Source: Legionella bozemanae (GTDB lineage Bacteria > Pseudomonadota > Gammaproteobacteria > Legionellales > Legionellaceae). From it: a stretch of DNA of 64,000 nt. The stretch lies in contig NZ_LBAW01000005.1 in the NCBI RefSeq assembly GCF_001648595.1, positions 124,001 through 188,000 of the forward strand. The letters are read 5' to 3'. The position numbers and the translations under genes were made by a program. Below, piece after piece: positions 55,822 through 64,000 of this stretch; position 1 is the stretch's first letter; each line of letters begins with the position of its first letter. The notes below the pieces were generated by a model, which saw nothing but the letters and a program-made list of their open reading frames with translations, was not told the DNA's origin and searched no databases.

Positions 55822-57315
55822 TTATTGTCGTAAATGAGGGAACAAAATAACATCCCGGATTGACTGAGAATTGGTAAATAGCATGACCAACCGATCAATA
55901 CCTATACCTTCTCCTGCCGTGGGAGGCAATCCATATTCCAGTGCTTCGATATAATCACTATCAAAATGCATGGCCTCTAGATCTCCTGCATCTTTTTCTT
56001 CAACTTGCTTACGAAAACGCTCTGCCTGATCTTCGGCATCATTTAATTCAGAAAATCCATTAGCAATTTCCCGACCGGCAATAAAAAATTCAAAACGATC
56101 AGTTACTTCTATGTCATTATCACTACGTCGTGCCAAAGGTGATATTTCAGTAGGATAACCCGTAATAAAAGTAGGTTGGAATAATTGATGCTCAACAGTT
56201 TCTTCAAACAATATGATTTGTAACTTGCCTAAACCATCAGTTTCTTTAAAAGGAAATCCTTTTTTCTGCAATATTGCACGACAACTCACTACACTTTCGA
56301 GCTCTTTGACATTAATTTCTGGATGATAATGTAAAATTGCTTCTTTCACCGTCATACGGGTAAATGGTTTGTCAAAGTCAATGATTTGACCTTGGTATTC
56401 CACCTGGCGTTTTTTCAAAACAGTATCACAGAGATAGCACAGTAATTCCTCGGTAAAATTCATCAAATCCTTATAATCCGCATAAGCTTGATAAAACTCG
56501 ACCATAGTAAATTCTGGATTATGGCGTGTTGAAATCCCTTCATTACGGAAATTACGGTTAATTTCATAAACACGCTCAAATCCACCCACAACAAGCCGTT
56601 TCAAATAAAGCTCTGGTGCGATGCGCAAATACATAGTCATATCCAGAGTATGATGATGCGTAACAAAAGGACGAGCCATAGCACCACCTGGAATTGGATG
56701 CATCATAGGCGTTTCTACTTCTAGAAAAGAATGTTGATCCATAAATTGTCTAAACGCTTGAATTAATCGCGAACGTATTAAAAAGGTATGGCGGCTTTCA
56801 TCATTGGCAATTAAATCCACATAGCGTTTACGGTATTTTACTTCTTGATCCGCTAAACCATGAAATTTATCAGGTAAAGGTCGCAGTGACTTAGTTAATA
56901 ATTCGATATATTCTGCATTTACTGTAAGCTCACCCGTATTTGTTTTAAACAGCTCGCCGTTAACCCCAACAATATCGCCTAAATCCCAATGCTTAAACTC
57001 TTCATACTGCTCAGGAAGATCGTTAGCTCGGATATACACTTGAATCCGTCCAGAAACATCTTGAATATGAAAAAAGCTGGCCTTACCCATAATACGTCTC
57101 AAGACGATGCGGCCGGCTACACTAACCTTAACATGCTGCTGTGCTAAAGCTTCCTTATCAAATGAATCATACTCTTTTATGATTTCCCAAGCTAAATGTT
57201 CACGACGAAACTGATTTGGGAAATTAAACCCTTTTGTACGTAATTCAGCCAATTTTTGTTTACGAATAGAATAAACTTCACTTTCATCAATATGTTCAAT
57301 TTGTTCTTCACTCAT
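55822..57315 (-). CDS. lysS: Lysyl-tRNA synthetase, class II
   Basis: 497 residues. The OB-fold anticodon domain has [20 protein letters not shown]. Motif 1 is [20 protein letters not shown]. Motif 2 is [25 protein letters not shown], and motif 3 [14 protein letters not shown]. It begins 8 bases inside the end of prfB, so the two are coupled. The prfB-lysS order is common in gammaproteobacteria. Confidence 0.97.
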   Translation of the reverse strand: MSEEQIEHIDESEVYSIRKQKLAELRTKGFNFPNQFRREHLAWEIIKEYDSFDKEALAQQHVKVSVAGRIVLRRIMGKASFFHIQDVSGRIQVYIRANDLPEQYEEFKHWDLGDIVGVNGELFKTNTGELTVNAEYIELLTKSLRPLPDKFHGLADQEVKYRKRYVDLIANDESRHTFLIRSRLIQAFRQFMDQHSFLEVETPMMHPIPGGAMARPFVTHHHTLDMTMYLRIAPELYLKRLVVGGFERVYEINRNFRNEGISTRHNPEFTMVEFYQAYADYKDLMNFTEELLCYLCDTVLKKRQVEYQGQIIDFDKPFTRMTVKEAILHYHPEINVKELESVVSCRAILQKKGFPFKETDGLGKLQIILFEETVEHQLFQPTFITGYPTEISPLARRSDNDIEVTDRFEFFIAGREIANGFSELNDAEDQAERFRKQVEEKDAGDLEAMHFDSDYIEALEYGLPPTAGEGIGIDRLVMLFTNSQSIRDVILFPHLRQ

Positions 57316-58418
57316 GCTGCCCTACTCCTGCCTTTAAACTGGCTTCAATAAACTGATCCAATGCCCCGTCCAATACTGCTTGTGTATTGCTCGTTTCAAC
57401 ACCGGTGCGTAGATCTTTAATACGAGATTGATCCAATACGTATGAACGAATTTGAGATCCCCAACCTATATCTGATTTACTGGCTTCCAATGCTTGCTGC
57501 TCTGCATTTTTCTTTTGCATTTCCAATTCATATAACTTGGCACGCAACTGCTTCATTGCCTGATCTCTATTGCGATGCTGGCTTCGATCATTCTGGCATT
57601 GTACTACAATCCCGCTTGGTGCATGAGTAATACGTACTGCGGAATCAGTTCGGTTAACATGCTGCCCTCCAGCTCCGGACGCTCGGTATGTATCAATACG
57701 CAAATCAGCCGGATTAATTTCTATATCTATATCATCATCAATTTCAGGGGAAACAAATACTGCTGCAAAAGAGGTATGTCGTCTATTTCCTGAATCAAAA
57801 GGGGATTTTCGTACTAACCGATGTACTCCGCTTTCAGTACGCAGCCATCCAAAAGCATACTCACCTTTAAAGTAAATAGTAGCACTTTTAATGCCAGCAA
57901 CCTCGCCCGGGGAGCATTCAATTAACTCCGTCTCAAACCCATGCTGCTCCCCCCAACGCAAATACATGCGTAACAACATTTCCGCCCAATCCTGTGCCTC
58001 CGTACCTCCCGAACCCGACTGAATATCTAAATAAGCATTCGAGTCGTCCATTTTTCCGGAAAACATGCGGCGAAACTCTAAATCAGCAACCTTTTGTTCA
58101 ATGGGGCGTAATTCTTCGCCAATTTCATTAATTGTTTGCTCATCGCCTTCTTCGCGTGCAATCTCAAACAATTCATTTAAATCAGTAATGGACTGACCTA
58201 ATTGAGTCAAAGTTGAAACAACTGCTTCTAACTGTGTTCTTTCACGTCCTAATGCCTGAGCAATTTCTGGATTATTCCAAACTGTTGATGATTCCAGCTC
58301 TCGAACAACCTCCTCCAAACGCTCACTTTTAGCATCAAAGTCAAAGATACCCCCTAAGCGCTTCTACTCGCTTATCAAGCTCCACCAGATTAAGATTAAT
58401 TTGGTTTACTTCTAACAT
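57308..58418 (-). CDS. prfB: Peptide chain release factor 2, made by programmed +1 frameshift
   Basis: The ATG at 58416-58418 opens a frame of 25 codons ([20 protein letters not shown], then LRGYL) that stops at TGA 58341-58343. Skipping one base (CTT TGA C) continues as D-F-D-A-K-S-E-R-L into the 336-codon main frame. The main part has the SPF stop-codon motif ([11 protein letters not shown]) and GGQ ([15 protein letters not shown]). RF2 reads UAA and UGA, so low RF2 favours the shift. An upstream AGGGGG sits beside the site as in E. coli. The gene follows flagellar genes and overlaps lysS by 8 bases. Confidence 0.97.
58341..58355 (-). promoter_or_regulatory. RF2 autoregulatory frameshift site
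   Basis: On the minus strand the sequence is TAGGGGGTATCTTTGAC: a Shine-Dalgarno-like AGGGGG, a 3-base gap, then CTT TGA C. It matches the classical prfB site closely, including the distance from the SD-like element to the CTT codon, and lies after 25 codons as in most bacteria. Confidence 0.95.
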
Positions 58419-58465
58419 AAGTGTCTCTTAAAAAATAGTAGTCGTGTCAATGCCCTTATCATGAT

Positions 58466-58547
58466 GTAGCCTAGGTATAACAAAGCGCGACCCGGGAATA
58501 TTGGTTTCCCAACCCCCAGGTTACGGCTTCGCCTGCACTCAGGCTAC
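58466..58547. repeat. Degenerate inverted repeat of the GTAGCCT family upstream of prfB
   Basis: It begins GTAGCCTAGGTATAAC and ends CTGCACTCAGGCTAC. CCCGGGAATATTGG near the centre is the same arm-and-loop sequence seen at 22302-22315 in the trp repeat. The stem is imperfect. It lies between the DUF2802 gene and prfB on the same strand. Confidence 0.75.
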
Positions 58548-58613
58548 AGATAATTCGCATAACATAGTAAAAATAAGCTTGCGATTTTACCGTGAAAGTA
58601 GGCAAAAAAACAG

Positions 58614-59012
58614 CTATGAAGTCTTCATTGCGGTCCGATAGGCTTGCAAATTCATTAATAAATCTGCTTCTGCGAGAGATAAATGGCAACTTTCTACAAT
58701 TTCATCGCGATTACCACCCATTTCCAAAATACGCAAAGCATGACGATATCCGCCATCATTATCTCGTTTATTTTCCAAATCCTGAATTTGATTATCCATA
58801 CTAATTAGTTGATTATTAATTTCCTTTAACTGCTTGGAGAATAATAAATCAGCATGAATCAACACAGGATGATCTTTTGTGATTTGATCAATTAATTTTT
58901 GCTGTGTATTCAATTCCTCTCGAAAACTGATTAGTTTTTTCCGTTGATTCAATAAGTAATTCACTATAAATAAAAAAATAACCACATTGACGCTTAAAAG
59001 AAAAGTTATCAT
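58614..59012 (-). CDS. DUF2802 membrane protein linked to flagellar motor genes
   Basis: 132 residues. One N-terminal membrane helix (1-19) is followed by a coiled coil (about 25-85) and a C-terminal motif GGYRHALRILEMGGNRDEIV with SCHLSLAEADLLMNL, the helix-turn-helix-like DUF2802 signature. The family is regularly found after motD in polar-flagellar clusters of Pseudomonas relatives. It overlaps motD by 4 bases. Role unknown; a small scaffold near the flagellar pole is possible. Confidence 0.75.
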   Translation of the reverse strand: MITFLLSVNVVIFLFIVNYLLNQRKKLISFREELNTQQKLIDQITKDHPVLIHADLLFSKQLKEINNQLISMDNQIQDLENKRDNDGGYRHALRILEMGGNRDEIVESCHLSLAEADLLMNLQAYRTAMKTS

Positions 59013-59794
59013 TTTTTATTTTTACCCCCAATGATTACACTGTGATCTTGTTCGCTTATCGCAGGGTTTAAAAGTCGAGGAACATTTCGATTCAAAGCAA
59101 TGATAATAGTCACCCTACGATTTGCAGCTCTCCCTAGTTCTGTAACATTATCTGCAACTGGATATTGTTCACCATAACCTGTTACGAAAATACGATCTGT
59201 TGCTATCCCAAATGAATTTAAAGTACGCCCAACAACTGCTGCACGCATCGCAGAAAGCTCCCAGTTTGATGGAAATTGTGGCGTTTCTATAGGAACATTA
59301 TCTGTATACCCTTCTACTGCGACGATAGAAGATGATTTTTTAAGTTTAGCGGCTAATTGCATTAATTTAACAAAAGCTTCTGGTTTTAAATCTGCATCAC
59401 CTGAATCAAATAAAGCTCCTGATTTAATATCCAACTCCACCCAACCTTCCTGTCGGTTGATCTTATAGTTACCATCTTGCAATTCTATGAGTGCTTGATT
59501 TAACTCATCAAGCCCATCATGAAAAGGCCCTTGAAATGGCGTGGTTTGTGGCCCATCCTTCATACTTTTTGTTGATTTAAGGGCCCGTGCTTCATCTTTT
59601 TTATTAAAAGCTGATTTCATCCCTTCTGACAGTGATTTGTACTTTGAGATATTGACGGAAGAAATAGCATACATTACTACAAAAAATGCAAATAACAAGG
59701 TAATGAAATCTGCATATGAGACGACCCAACGATGATGATCATTATTCTGTTCATTTCTTTTTTTTCTTTTTTTCATCTTTCTTTTGCTGACCAA
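59009..59794 (-). CDS. motD: Flagellar motor stator subunit MotD (MotB family)
   Basis: 261 residues. A very basic front (KRKMKKRKKRNEQ) and one membrane helix with the proton-binding Asp29 in WVVSYADFITLLFAFFVVMY lead to an OmpA-type peptidoglycan-binding domain (VEGYTDNVPIETPQFPSNWE, GYGEQYPVADN, NRRVTIII). It anchors the stator to the wall. It overlaps motC by 44 bases. The MotCD-type name rests on its position after fliA; it could also be called MotB2. Confidence 0.9.
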   Translation of the reverse strand: MVSKRKMKKRKKRNEQNNDHHRWVVSYADFITLLFAFFVVMYAISSVNISKYKSLSEGMKSAFNKKDEARALKSTKSMKDGPQTTPFQGPFHDGLDELNQALIELQDGNYKINRQEGWVELDIKSGALFDSGDADLKPEAFVKLMQLAAKLKKSSSIVAVEGYTDNVPIETPQFPSNWELSAMRAAVVGRTLNSFGIATDRIFVTGYGEQYPVADNVTELGRAANRRVTIIIALNRNVPRLLNPAISEQDHSVIIGGKNKK

Positions 59795-60524
59795 AATTAT
59801 TGAGTTTTAACATCAAAACTCCTGGGCTTTCCCCAGAAGCAATAGTGACTATGCCTTCTACAATCATTTCGTCATAATGCACCTGACGAGCAATACAGCT
59901 TTTTAATTTATTTGCCACGGGTAAAAAAATAAGATTAGCCATTCCCACTCCGTAAATCGTCGCTACGAAAGCTACCGCAATACCTAATCCCAATTCATTC
60001 GGTTCGGATAAATGACGCATCACTTGAATCAATCCTAACACTGCACCCAAAATCCCTATGGTTGGACTGTATCCCCCCATACTTTCAAATACTTGTGCTG
60101 CATGGATATCATGAGTTTCTACGCGCTCTATCTCGTCTTCTAAAACTTTTCTTATAGTGAGTTTATCTACGCCAATAACCAACAACTCCAAGCCTTTATT
60201 GATAAGTGGATTTTTCTCAACCTCTAAGTGTTCTTCTAGAGAAAGCAACCCCAATTGACGTGCTTTTCGTGCCAAATCAAACATTTTGTTGCGGCAAGGT
60301 TCAAAATCAAGTTTAGGGGGAGTAATAACCCAAGGCAAAATTTTAAATGCTCTTTTAAAGGTATTTAGTGGCGTTTGCACCATAACAGCTCCAATTGTTC
60401 CTCCGAGCACAATCAACAATGCAGACAAATTCATTAGGGACTGTATGCTTCCACCTTCAAAAATTTGGCCAAGTGTAATCGCTAAAAAACTAGTGAATAT
60501 CCCTATTAAAGTTAAAGCATCCAT
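59751..60524 (-). CDS. motC: Flagellar motor stator subunit MotC (MotA family)
   Basis: 257 residues with four membrane helices, MotA/PomA layout. The first helix MDALTLIGIFTSFLAITLGQ, the cytoplasmic loop with charged residues facing FliG, and the last helices with SMGGYSPTIGILGAVLGLIQ and GLGIAVAFVATIYGVGMANL are typical. The end is an extreme Lys run. It forms the proton channel together with MotD. The fliA stop lies 5 bases upstream. Confidence 0.93.
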   Translation of the reverse strand: MDALTLIGIFTSFLAITLGQIFEGGSIQSLMNLSALLIVLGGTIGAVMVQTPLNTFKRAFKILPWVITPPKLDFEPCRNKMFDLARKARQLGLLSLEEHLEVEKNPLINKGLELLVIGVDKLTIRKVLEDEIERVETHDIHAAQVFESMGGYSPTIGILGAVLGLIQVMRHLSEPNELGLGIAVAFVATIYGVGMANLIFLPVANKLKSCIARQVHYDEMIVEGIVTIASGESPGVLMLKLNNFGQQKKDEKKKKKK

Positions 60525-60529
60525 TCTTT

Positions 60530-61267
60530 CTATTCCGGTAAGCGTGATTTAATTCGATGTATTGCCTGACTAAGAATCTGTGAAACGCGTGATTCGCTAA
60601 CGCCAATAACCTCCCCGATTTCTTTTAAATTCAAATCCTGTTCGTAATATAAAGAAAGTACCATTCGTTCTTTCTGAGGCAATCCACGAATTACCTCGGA
60701 TAAACGACGCATCAAATCACTATGTAATACATTGACATGTGGTTCAGTAGAGGTATATCCCTCTTCAACCTGCAAGGCATCATCAGTAACGCCCAAATCT
60801 TCAAAACCATACAAATGACTACTCACGGAGTCTTGCAACATTTCATGGTATTCAGCAATCGATATTTCAAGTTCAGCTGCAATTTCAGAATCCTTAGCTT
60901 CCCTTCCTAACCGATTTTCGACATTTTTAACCGCTTCTGAAATCATTCTTCCATTGCGATGTACTGAGCGAGGCACCCAATCATTACGTCTTACTTCATC
61001 AAGCATGTACCCTCTAATGCGGATTCCCGCATAAGTTTCAAATGAAGCACCTTTGGAAGAATCATAATGTCGTGTTGCTTCCAGTAATCCGAGCATTCCT
61101 GCTTGTATTAAGTCATCCAGTTGTACGCTTTGCGGCAAACGACCTAATAAATGATGTGCTATGCGTTTAACCAACAAGGCATGAGTTTTTACCAGCGTTT
61201 CCTGAATTTGCTGGTTAACTTTGCTATAGGCAGCCAAAGCATCCACAATGATCTCCTTAAAATTCAC
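60530..61267 (-). CDS. fliA: Flagellar sigma factor FliA (sigma 28)
   Basis: 245 residues. Region 2 has LPQSVQLDDLIQAGMLGLLE and FETYAGIRIRGYMLDEVRRN. Region 3 has NRLGREAKDSEIAAELEISI, and region 4 has KEIGEVIGVSESRVSQILSQ. It drives flagellin and late flagellar genes. In Legionella FliA also controls traits of the transmissive phase. It overlaps fleN by 11 bases and is followed by the stator genes. Confidence 0.97.
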   Translation of the reverse strand: MNFKEIIVDALAAYSKVNQQIQETLVKTHALLVKRIAHHLLGRLPQSVQLDDLIQAGMLGLLEATRHYDSSKGASFETYAGIRIRGYMLDEVRRNDWVPRSVHRNGRMISEAVKNVENRLGREAKDSEIAAELEISIAEYHEMLQDSVSSHLYGFEDLGVTDDALQVEEGYTSTEPHVNVLHSDLMRRLSEVIRGLPQKERMVLSLYYEQDLNLKEIGEVIGVSESRVSQILSQAIHRIKSRLPE

Positions 61268-62126
61268 CTGCTACTAAACGCTCTAAAAAGAAACTGGTAT
61301 TACCACCCAATAAAGCGCTGGGAGGCCAATCAGATACTTCATCTGCTAACTGTCTAAGTGCTAAAGCAGCAGCAGAATCAGGATAAGCAATTAATACCGG
61401 CCTTTGCATTTTCACTGCCTTGTGTATGTGTTCATCAAAAGGTACTGCTCCTAAATAGTCTAGCTGAACCTCAAGAAATTGCTCAGAAACTTTGAATAAT
61501 TTGTTAAATAATTCCCGTCCTTCTCTCTCATTCCGCACCATATTTGCCAAAATATGAAAACGTGTCCATTCATAACGCTTACTCATTACTTTAATTAAAG
61601 CATAGGCATCAGTTAATGAGGTGGGTTCATCACATACCACAACAATTAACTCTTGCGACGAACGAGTAAAACTTAACACAGTGTCAGAAATCCCAGCAGC
61701 AGTATCAATAATCATGTAGTCTAAATCATCAGTAAGCTCATTAAATGAATCGATGATTCCAGCAAGCTCAGGAGGAGAGAGTTGCGTCATATACTCTGTG
61801 CCAGAGGCGGCAGGAATGACAAGAATACCATTAGGCCCTGACATAATAATGTCACTTAAATGACAGATTCCCTGCATTACATGAGATAAATTATATTTAG
61901 TATGCAATCCCAACATGATATCAATATTTGCCAATCCTAAATCGGCATCAAGCAGCATCACTCTTTTATTAAGCTGAGCCAAAGCAACCGCCAAATTGAC
62001 AGAAACGTTGCTCTTGCCTACACCGCCCTTTCCAGCAGAAACTGCAATTACTTTAATCGGCTTTGCCCGCGCCAGATTTCTCAAACCAGAAGCTTGATCG
62101 CGTATATTTTTATTCACTTTAGACAT
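61257..62126 (-). CDS. fleN: Flagellar number regulator FleN/FlhG (MinD-like ATPase)
   Basis: 289 residues from the Met at 62126 (MSKVNKNIRDQASGL), which has GGGAGAG about 7 bases upstream; the frame is open to 62210, inside flhF. The deviant Walker A is AVSAGKGGVGKSNVSVNLAV. LLDADLGLANIDIMLGL and MIIDTAAGISDTVLSF are the other nucleotide motifs. FleN holds flagellar number at one by restraining FleQ and countering FlhF. It overlaps flhF by 8 bases. Confidence 0.95.
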   Translation of the reverse strand: MSKVNKNIRDQASGLRNLARAKPIKVIAVSAGKGGVGKSNVSVNLAVALAQLNKRVMLLDADLGLANIDIMLGLHTKYNLSHVMQGICHLSDIIMSGPNGILVIPAASGTEYMTQLSPPELAGIIDSFNELTDDLDYMIIDTAAGISDTVLSFTRSSQELIVVVCDEPTSLTDAYALIKVMSKRYEWTRFHILANMVRNEREGRELFNKLFKVSEQFLEVQLDYLGAVPFDEHIHKAVKMQRPVLIAYPDSAAALALRQLADEVSDWPPSALLGGNTSFFLERLVAGEF

Positions 62127-63249
62127 GATATTCTCTCCCAGCACTTTGCTGTGCTTTCCTAACATTGTCCGCCTGAAACAATTGTGTTTCCTGCTCTGCA
62201 AATAACTCAATTAGCTGATGGCGCGTGGCCATTTTAATGTCTTCAGGTACACGTTGTCCGTGCGTAAGATAGCTCACACCTAAACCCGACTCAATAAGAG
62301 CACTCAACGCACCGCCTACAGCCAATGATTCATCCAGCTTAGTCAAAATACACTGATCAATTTGATTTGCGTCATAACGTTTTATTGCATCAATTAGCAC
62401 TTGATAATGACTTGTTGCGGGTAAAACCAAAACTTTGGAAATTGACAATAAATAAGTACCCAAGACATGCATTTGTTTTACAACTCGCTCATCCGCAGGA
62501 TTCATTCCGGCAGTATCAATCAAAATTAATTTTTTGTCATTTAATTGCCGTAATACCCGCGCCAAAGAAACTTCATCCTGAGCAACACACACTTTAACCC
62601 CTAAAATTTTTCCATACATCATGAGTTGTTCTTGCGCCGCGATTCGATAGGTATCCATAGTAACCAGACCTAACTTATCCGCGCCAAATCTCAAGGTAAA
62701 CCGTGCTGCAATTTTGGCCAATGTTGTCGTTTTTCCGACGCCAGTTGGACCAACAAAAGCATAAACCCCTCCTTCTTCTATTCTACGTGTATCACAAATG
62801 GTTAATTGATCTGCAATGCGATTCAATACAGCTTCCCAGCCTCTTTGTTGATTTAAATCAGAGCGCACAGAACATGCCCAGGTCGCGGCTGTAGTATGAC
62901 TTACCCCCAGATACAGAAGTTTTTGTAATAAAATAGTGTGCAGAGGCTCATGGACACCAACATTTCCCCTTAACTGTGCTTCAAGCATACTTCTTAGTGT
63001 TTGAATCTCCTGGCGCATGTCATCAAGAGGTGTTTGCATTTGGAATTTATTAGCTTGACTCGTTGGCTCAGCACAAGATACTGCTGCTGAAGTTGACAGA
63101 ATCGTTTCATCAAAATCAATCGCAGCAACGACTTCCACTCCACCGTCTATATGATGGCTGGACAAAATAACGGCATCGGCACCAAGTGTCTCTTTAATTT
63201 GTTTCATAGCGCTGCGTGTATCGGCCGCAACAAAACGTTTTAATTTCAT
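62119..63249 (-). CDS. flhF: Flagellar placement GTPase FlhF (SRP family)
   Basis: 376 residues. The front MKLKRFVAADTRSAMKQIKE with TLGADAVILSS is the FlhF start. The N domain is followed by the G domain with YAFVGPTGVGKTTTLAKIAA, LIDTAGMNPAD and CILTKLDESLAVGGALSALI. FlhF places the flagellum at the pole. It sits between flhA and fleN, the standard order. Confidence 0.96.
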   Translation of the reverse strand: MKLKRFVAADTRSAMKQIKETLGADAVILSSHHIDGGVEVVAAIDFDETILSTSAAVSCAEPTSQANKFQMQTPLDDMRQEIQTLRSMLEAQLRGNVGVHEPLHTILLQKLLYLGVSHTTAATWACSVRSDLNQQRGWEAVLNRIADQLTICDTRRIEEGGVYAFVGPTGVGKTTTLAKIAARFTLRFGADKLGLVTMDTYRIAAQEQLMMYGKILGVKVCVAQDEVSLARVLRQLNDKKLILIDTAGMNPADERVVKQMHVLGTYLLSISKVLVLPATSHYQVLIDAIKRYDANQIDQCILTKLDESLAVGGALSALIESGLGVSYLTHGQRVPEDIKMATRHQLIELFAEQETQLFQADNVRKAQQSAGREYHV

Positions 63250-63401
63250 AAAGCCTCCTGCTTATGAAGAAATTTGTCACTATTCACGCAATGCCTCTTT
63301 ATAGAAATTGTAGCTTGCTTGCAGGAAAACTGAGAAGTTTAGCTCTAGGCTCTACATTCACACCTAGCTTGCTAAATCCACTGTGATACCCTCAGTTACT
63401 T

Positions 63402-64000
63402 CTATCCTACTGTACCTACTATTCTTATCTGCTTATTATCAGGAATCTCCTGATAAGACAAAACATGAAAGTCATGAGATATATTACGCACAAATCGTGC
63501 CAACACTGCGCGTATTCCCGGCTGTACTACCAACACGGAACTCTCCTGTTTCGCCTGCTGTTGCATTGCTAATTGTGTCAAAGAATGTTGTATTTTATCC
63601 GCCATTCCTGGCTCAAAGTTTACGCCCCCGGACCCGCTACTCTGAATAATGTTTTGCAATAATTGTTCCAATTCGGGTTTTAACGTAATAATTGGCAATT
63701 CCTCATGAACTCCACTGATTTTTTGAGTAATTAATCGAGATAAAGCGATACGAACCTGACTGATTAAATATTCTGTATCTTTGGATTTTGGCGCTAGCTC
63801 CGCCAAAGTTTCGACTATAGTACGAATATCCGTTAAAGGAATATGCTCCGCCAATAAGCCTTGTAACACTTTGCTAACCATTCCTAATGAAAGACCGTCA
63901 GGTACTAATTCTTTTACTAATTTGGGTGAACTTAATGCAAGTTTGTCTAAAAGCTGTTGCGTTTCTTCATAACCTAACAATTGCTGGCTGTTTTGTTCTA
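63402..64000 (-). CDS. flhA: Flagellar export gate protein FlhA, C-terminal cytoplasmic part (partial)
   Basis: The frame is open to the last base of the window, giving about 199 residues of the C-terminal domain. QLLDKLALSSPKLVKELVPD, SLGMVSKVLQGLLAEHIPLT, DIRTIVETLAELAPKSKD and YLISQVRIALSRLITQKI match the FlhA export-chaperone docking domain, and the end (VLSYQEIPDNKQIRIVGTVG) is the usual terminus. The membrane half lies outside the window. 152 bases separate it from flhF. Confidence 0.95.
   Translation of the reverse strand, partial: EQNSQQLLGYEETQQLLDKLALSSPKLVKELVPDGLSLGMVSKVLQGLLAEHIPLTDIRTIVETLAELAPKSKDTEYLISQVRIALSRLITQKISGVHEELPIITLKPELEQLLQNIIQSSGSGGVNFEPGMADKIQHSLTQLAMQQQAKQESSVLVVQPGIRAVLARFVRNISHDFHVLSYQEIPDNKQIRIVGTVG

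Noticed and set aside
1..64000. CRISPR array, rRNA operon, prophage or complete insertion sequence
   Set aside because: No regularly spaced direct repeats, no rRNA-like sequence, no transposase and no phage structural genes were seen. The holin-like proteins have no phage context.

Overview
This window is chromosomal DNA from a Legionella-type gammaproteobacterium. It is AT-rich (estimated by eye at under 40% GC) and densely coding. The attribution rests on several features together: an lspDE-type secretin/ATPase pair, a yciB-pmrA-pmrB cluster, FimV, the surE-nlpD-rpoS block, the flhA-flhF-fleN-fliA-motCD-prfB-lysS flagellar superoperon, and several proteins with eukaryotic-like or effector-like architecture (F-box, YopT-like protease plus ankyrin repeats, nuclease/phosphatase fold). 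I cannot name the species. Most genes are ordinary housekeeping genes; the unusual material sits between them.

Layout. 1-4.1 kb is accessory: the tail of a DegP/HtrA protease, an F-box-like membrane protein, a tRNA-Met, a 650-aa YopT-like/ankyrin protein and gene remnants. 4.2-6.5 kb holds a purine permease, a 91-aa unknown protein and a histidine-rich protein. 6.7-10.6 kb encodes the type II secretion secretin (with a SPOR domain) and its ATPase. 11.1-15.3 kb is a three-gene EmrAB/TolC-type efflux operon. 15.4-23.8 kb carries an exported unknown protein, cysS, glnS and truA-trpF-trpB-trpA on the minus strand. 24.2-27.0 kb has a beta-barrel protein and FimV. 27.1-29.9 kb has two related small membrane proteins around a fusion of a ferritin-like di-iron domain with an E2-type acyltransferase domain. 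30.1-37.3 kb has folD, rlmJ, gloB, mltD, yciB and pmrAB. 37.4-49.6 kb has yebC-ruvC-ruvA, hmgA, a VirK-like protein, rpoS-nlpD-surE, a malic enzyme, a chagasin-like protease inhibitor and ETF-ubiquinone oxidoreductase. 49.7-55.6 kb is again accessory: a PdxH-like oxidase, a P-loop kinase, a frameshifted TPR protein, an EEP-fold protein and a multispanning membrane protein. 55.8-64 kb is lysS, prfB (with its programmed frameshift) and the flagellar regulatory/motor genes, ending inside flhA.

How the parts connect. LspD/LspE power outer-membrane secretion. PmrA in L. pneumophila activates Dot/Icm effector genes, and RpoS, FliA and FleN/FlhF control the transmissive, flagellated state. Three proteins (347-907, 1797-3749, 52414-54375) look like candidate Dot/Icm effectors from their domains, but translocation cannot be read from sequence. 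Two families of intergenic inverted repeats occur through the window, including a perfect 32-bp hairpin inside the trp operon.

Best candidate for something undescribed: the di-iron/acyltransferase fusion at 27631-29436, flanked by two paralogous two-helix membrane proteins with matching translation leaders. Limits: all reading was by eye, with no database search, folding calculation or signal-peptide program.
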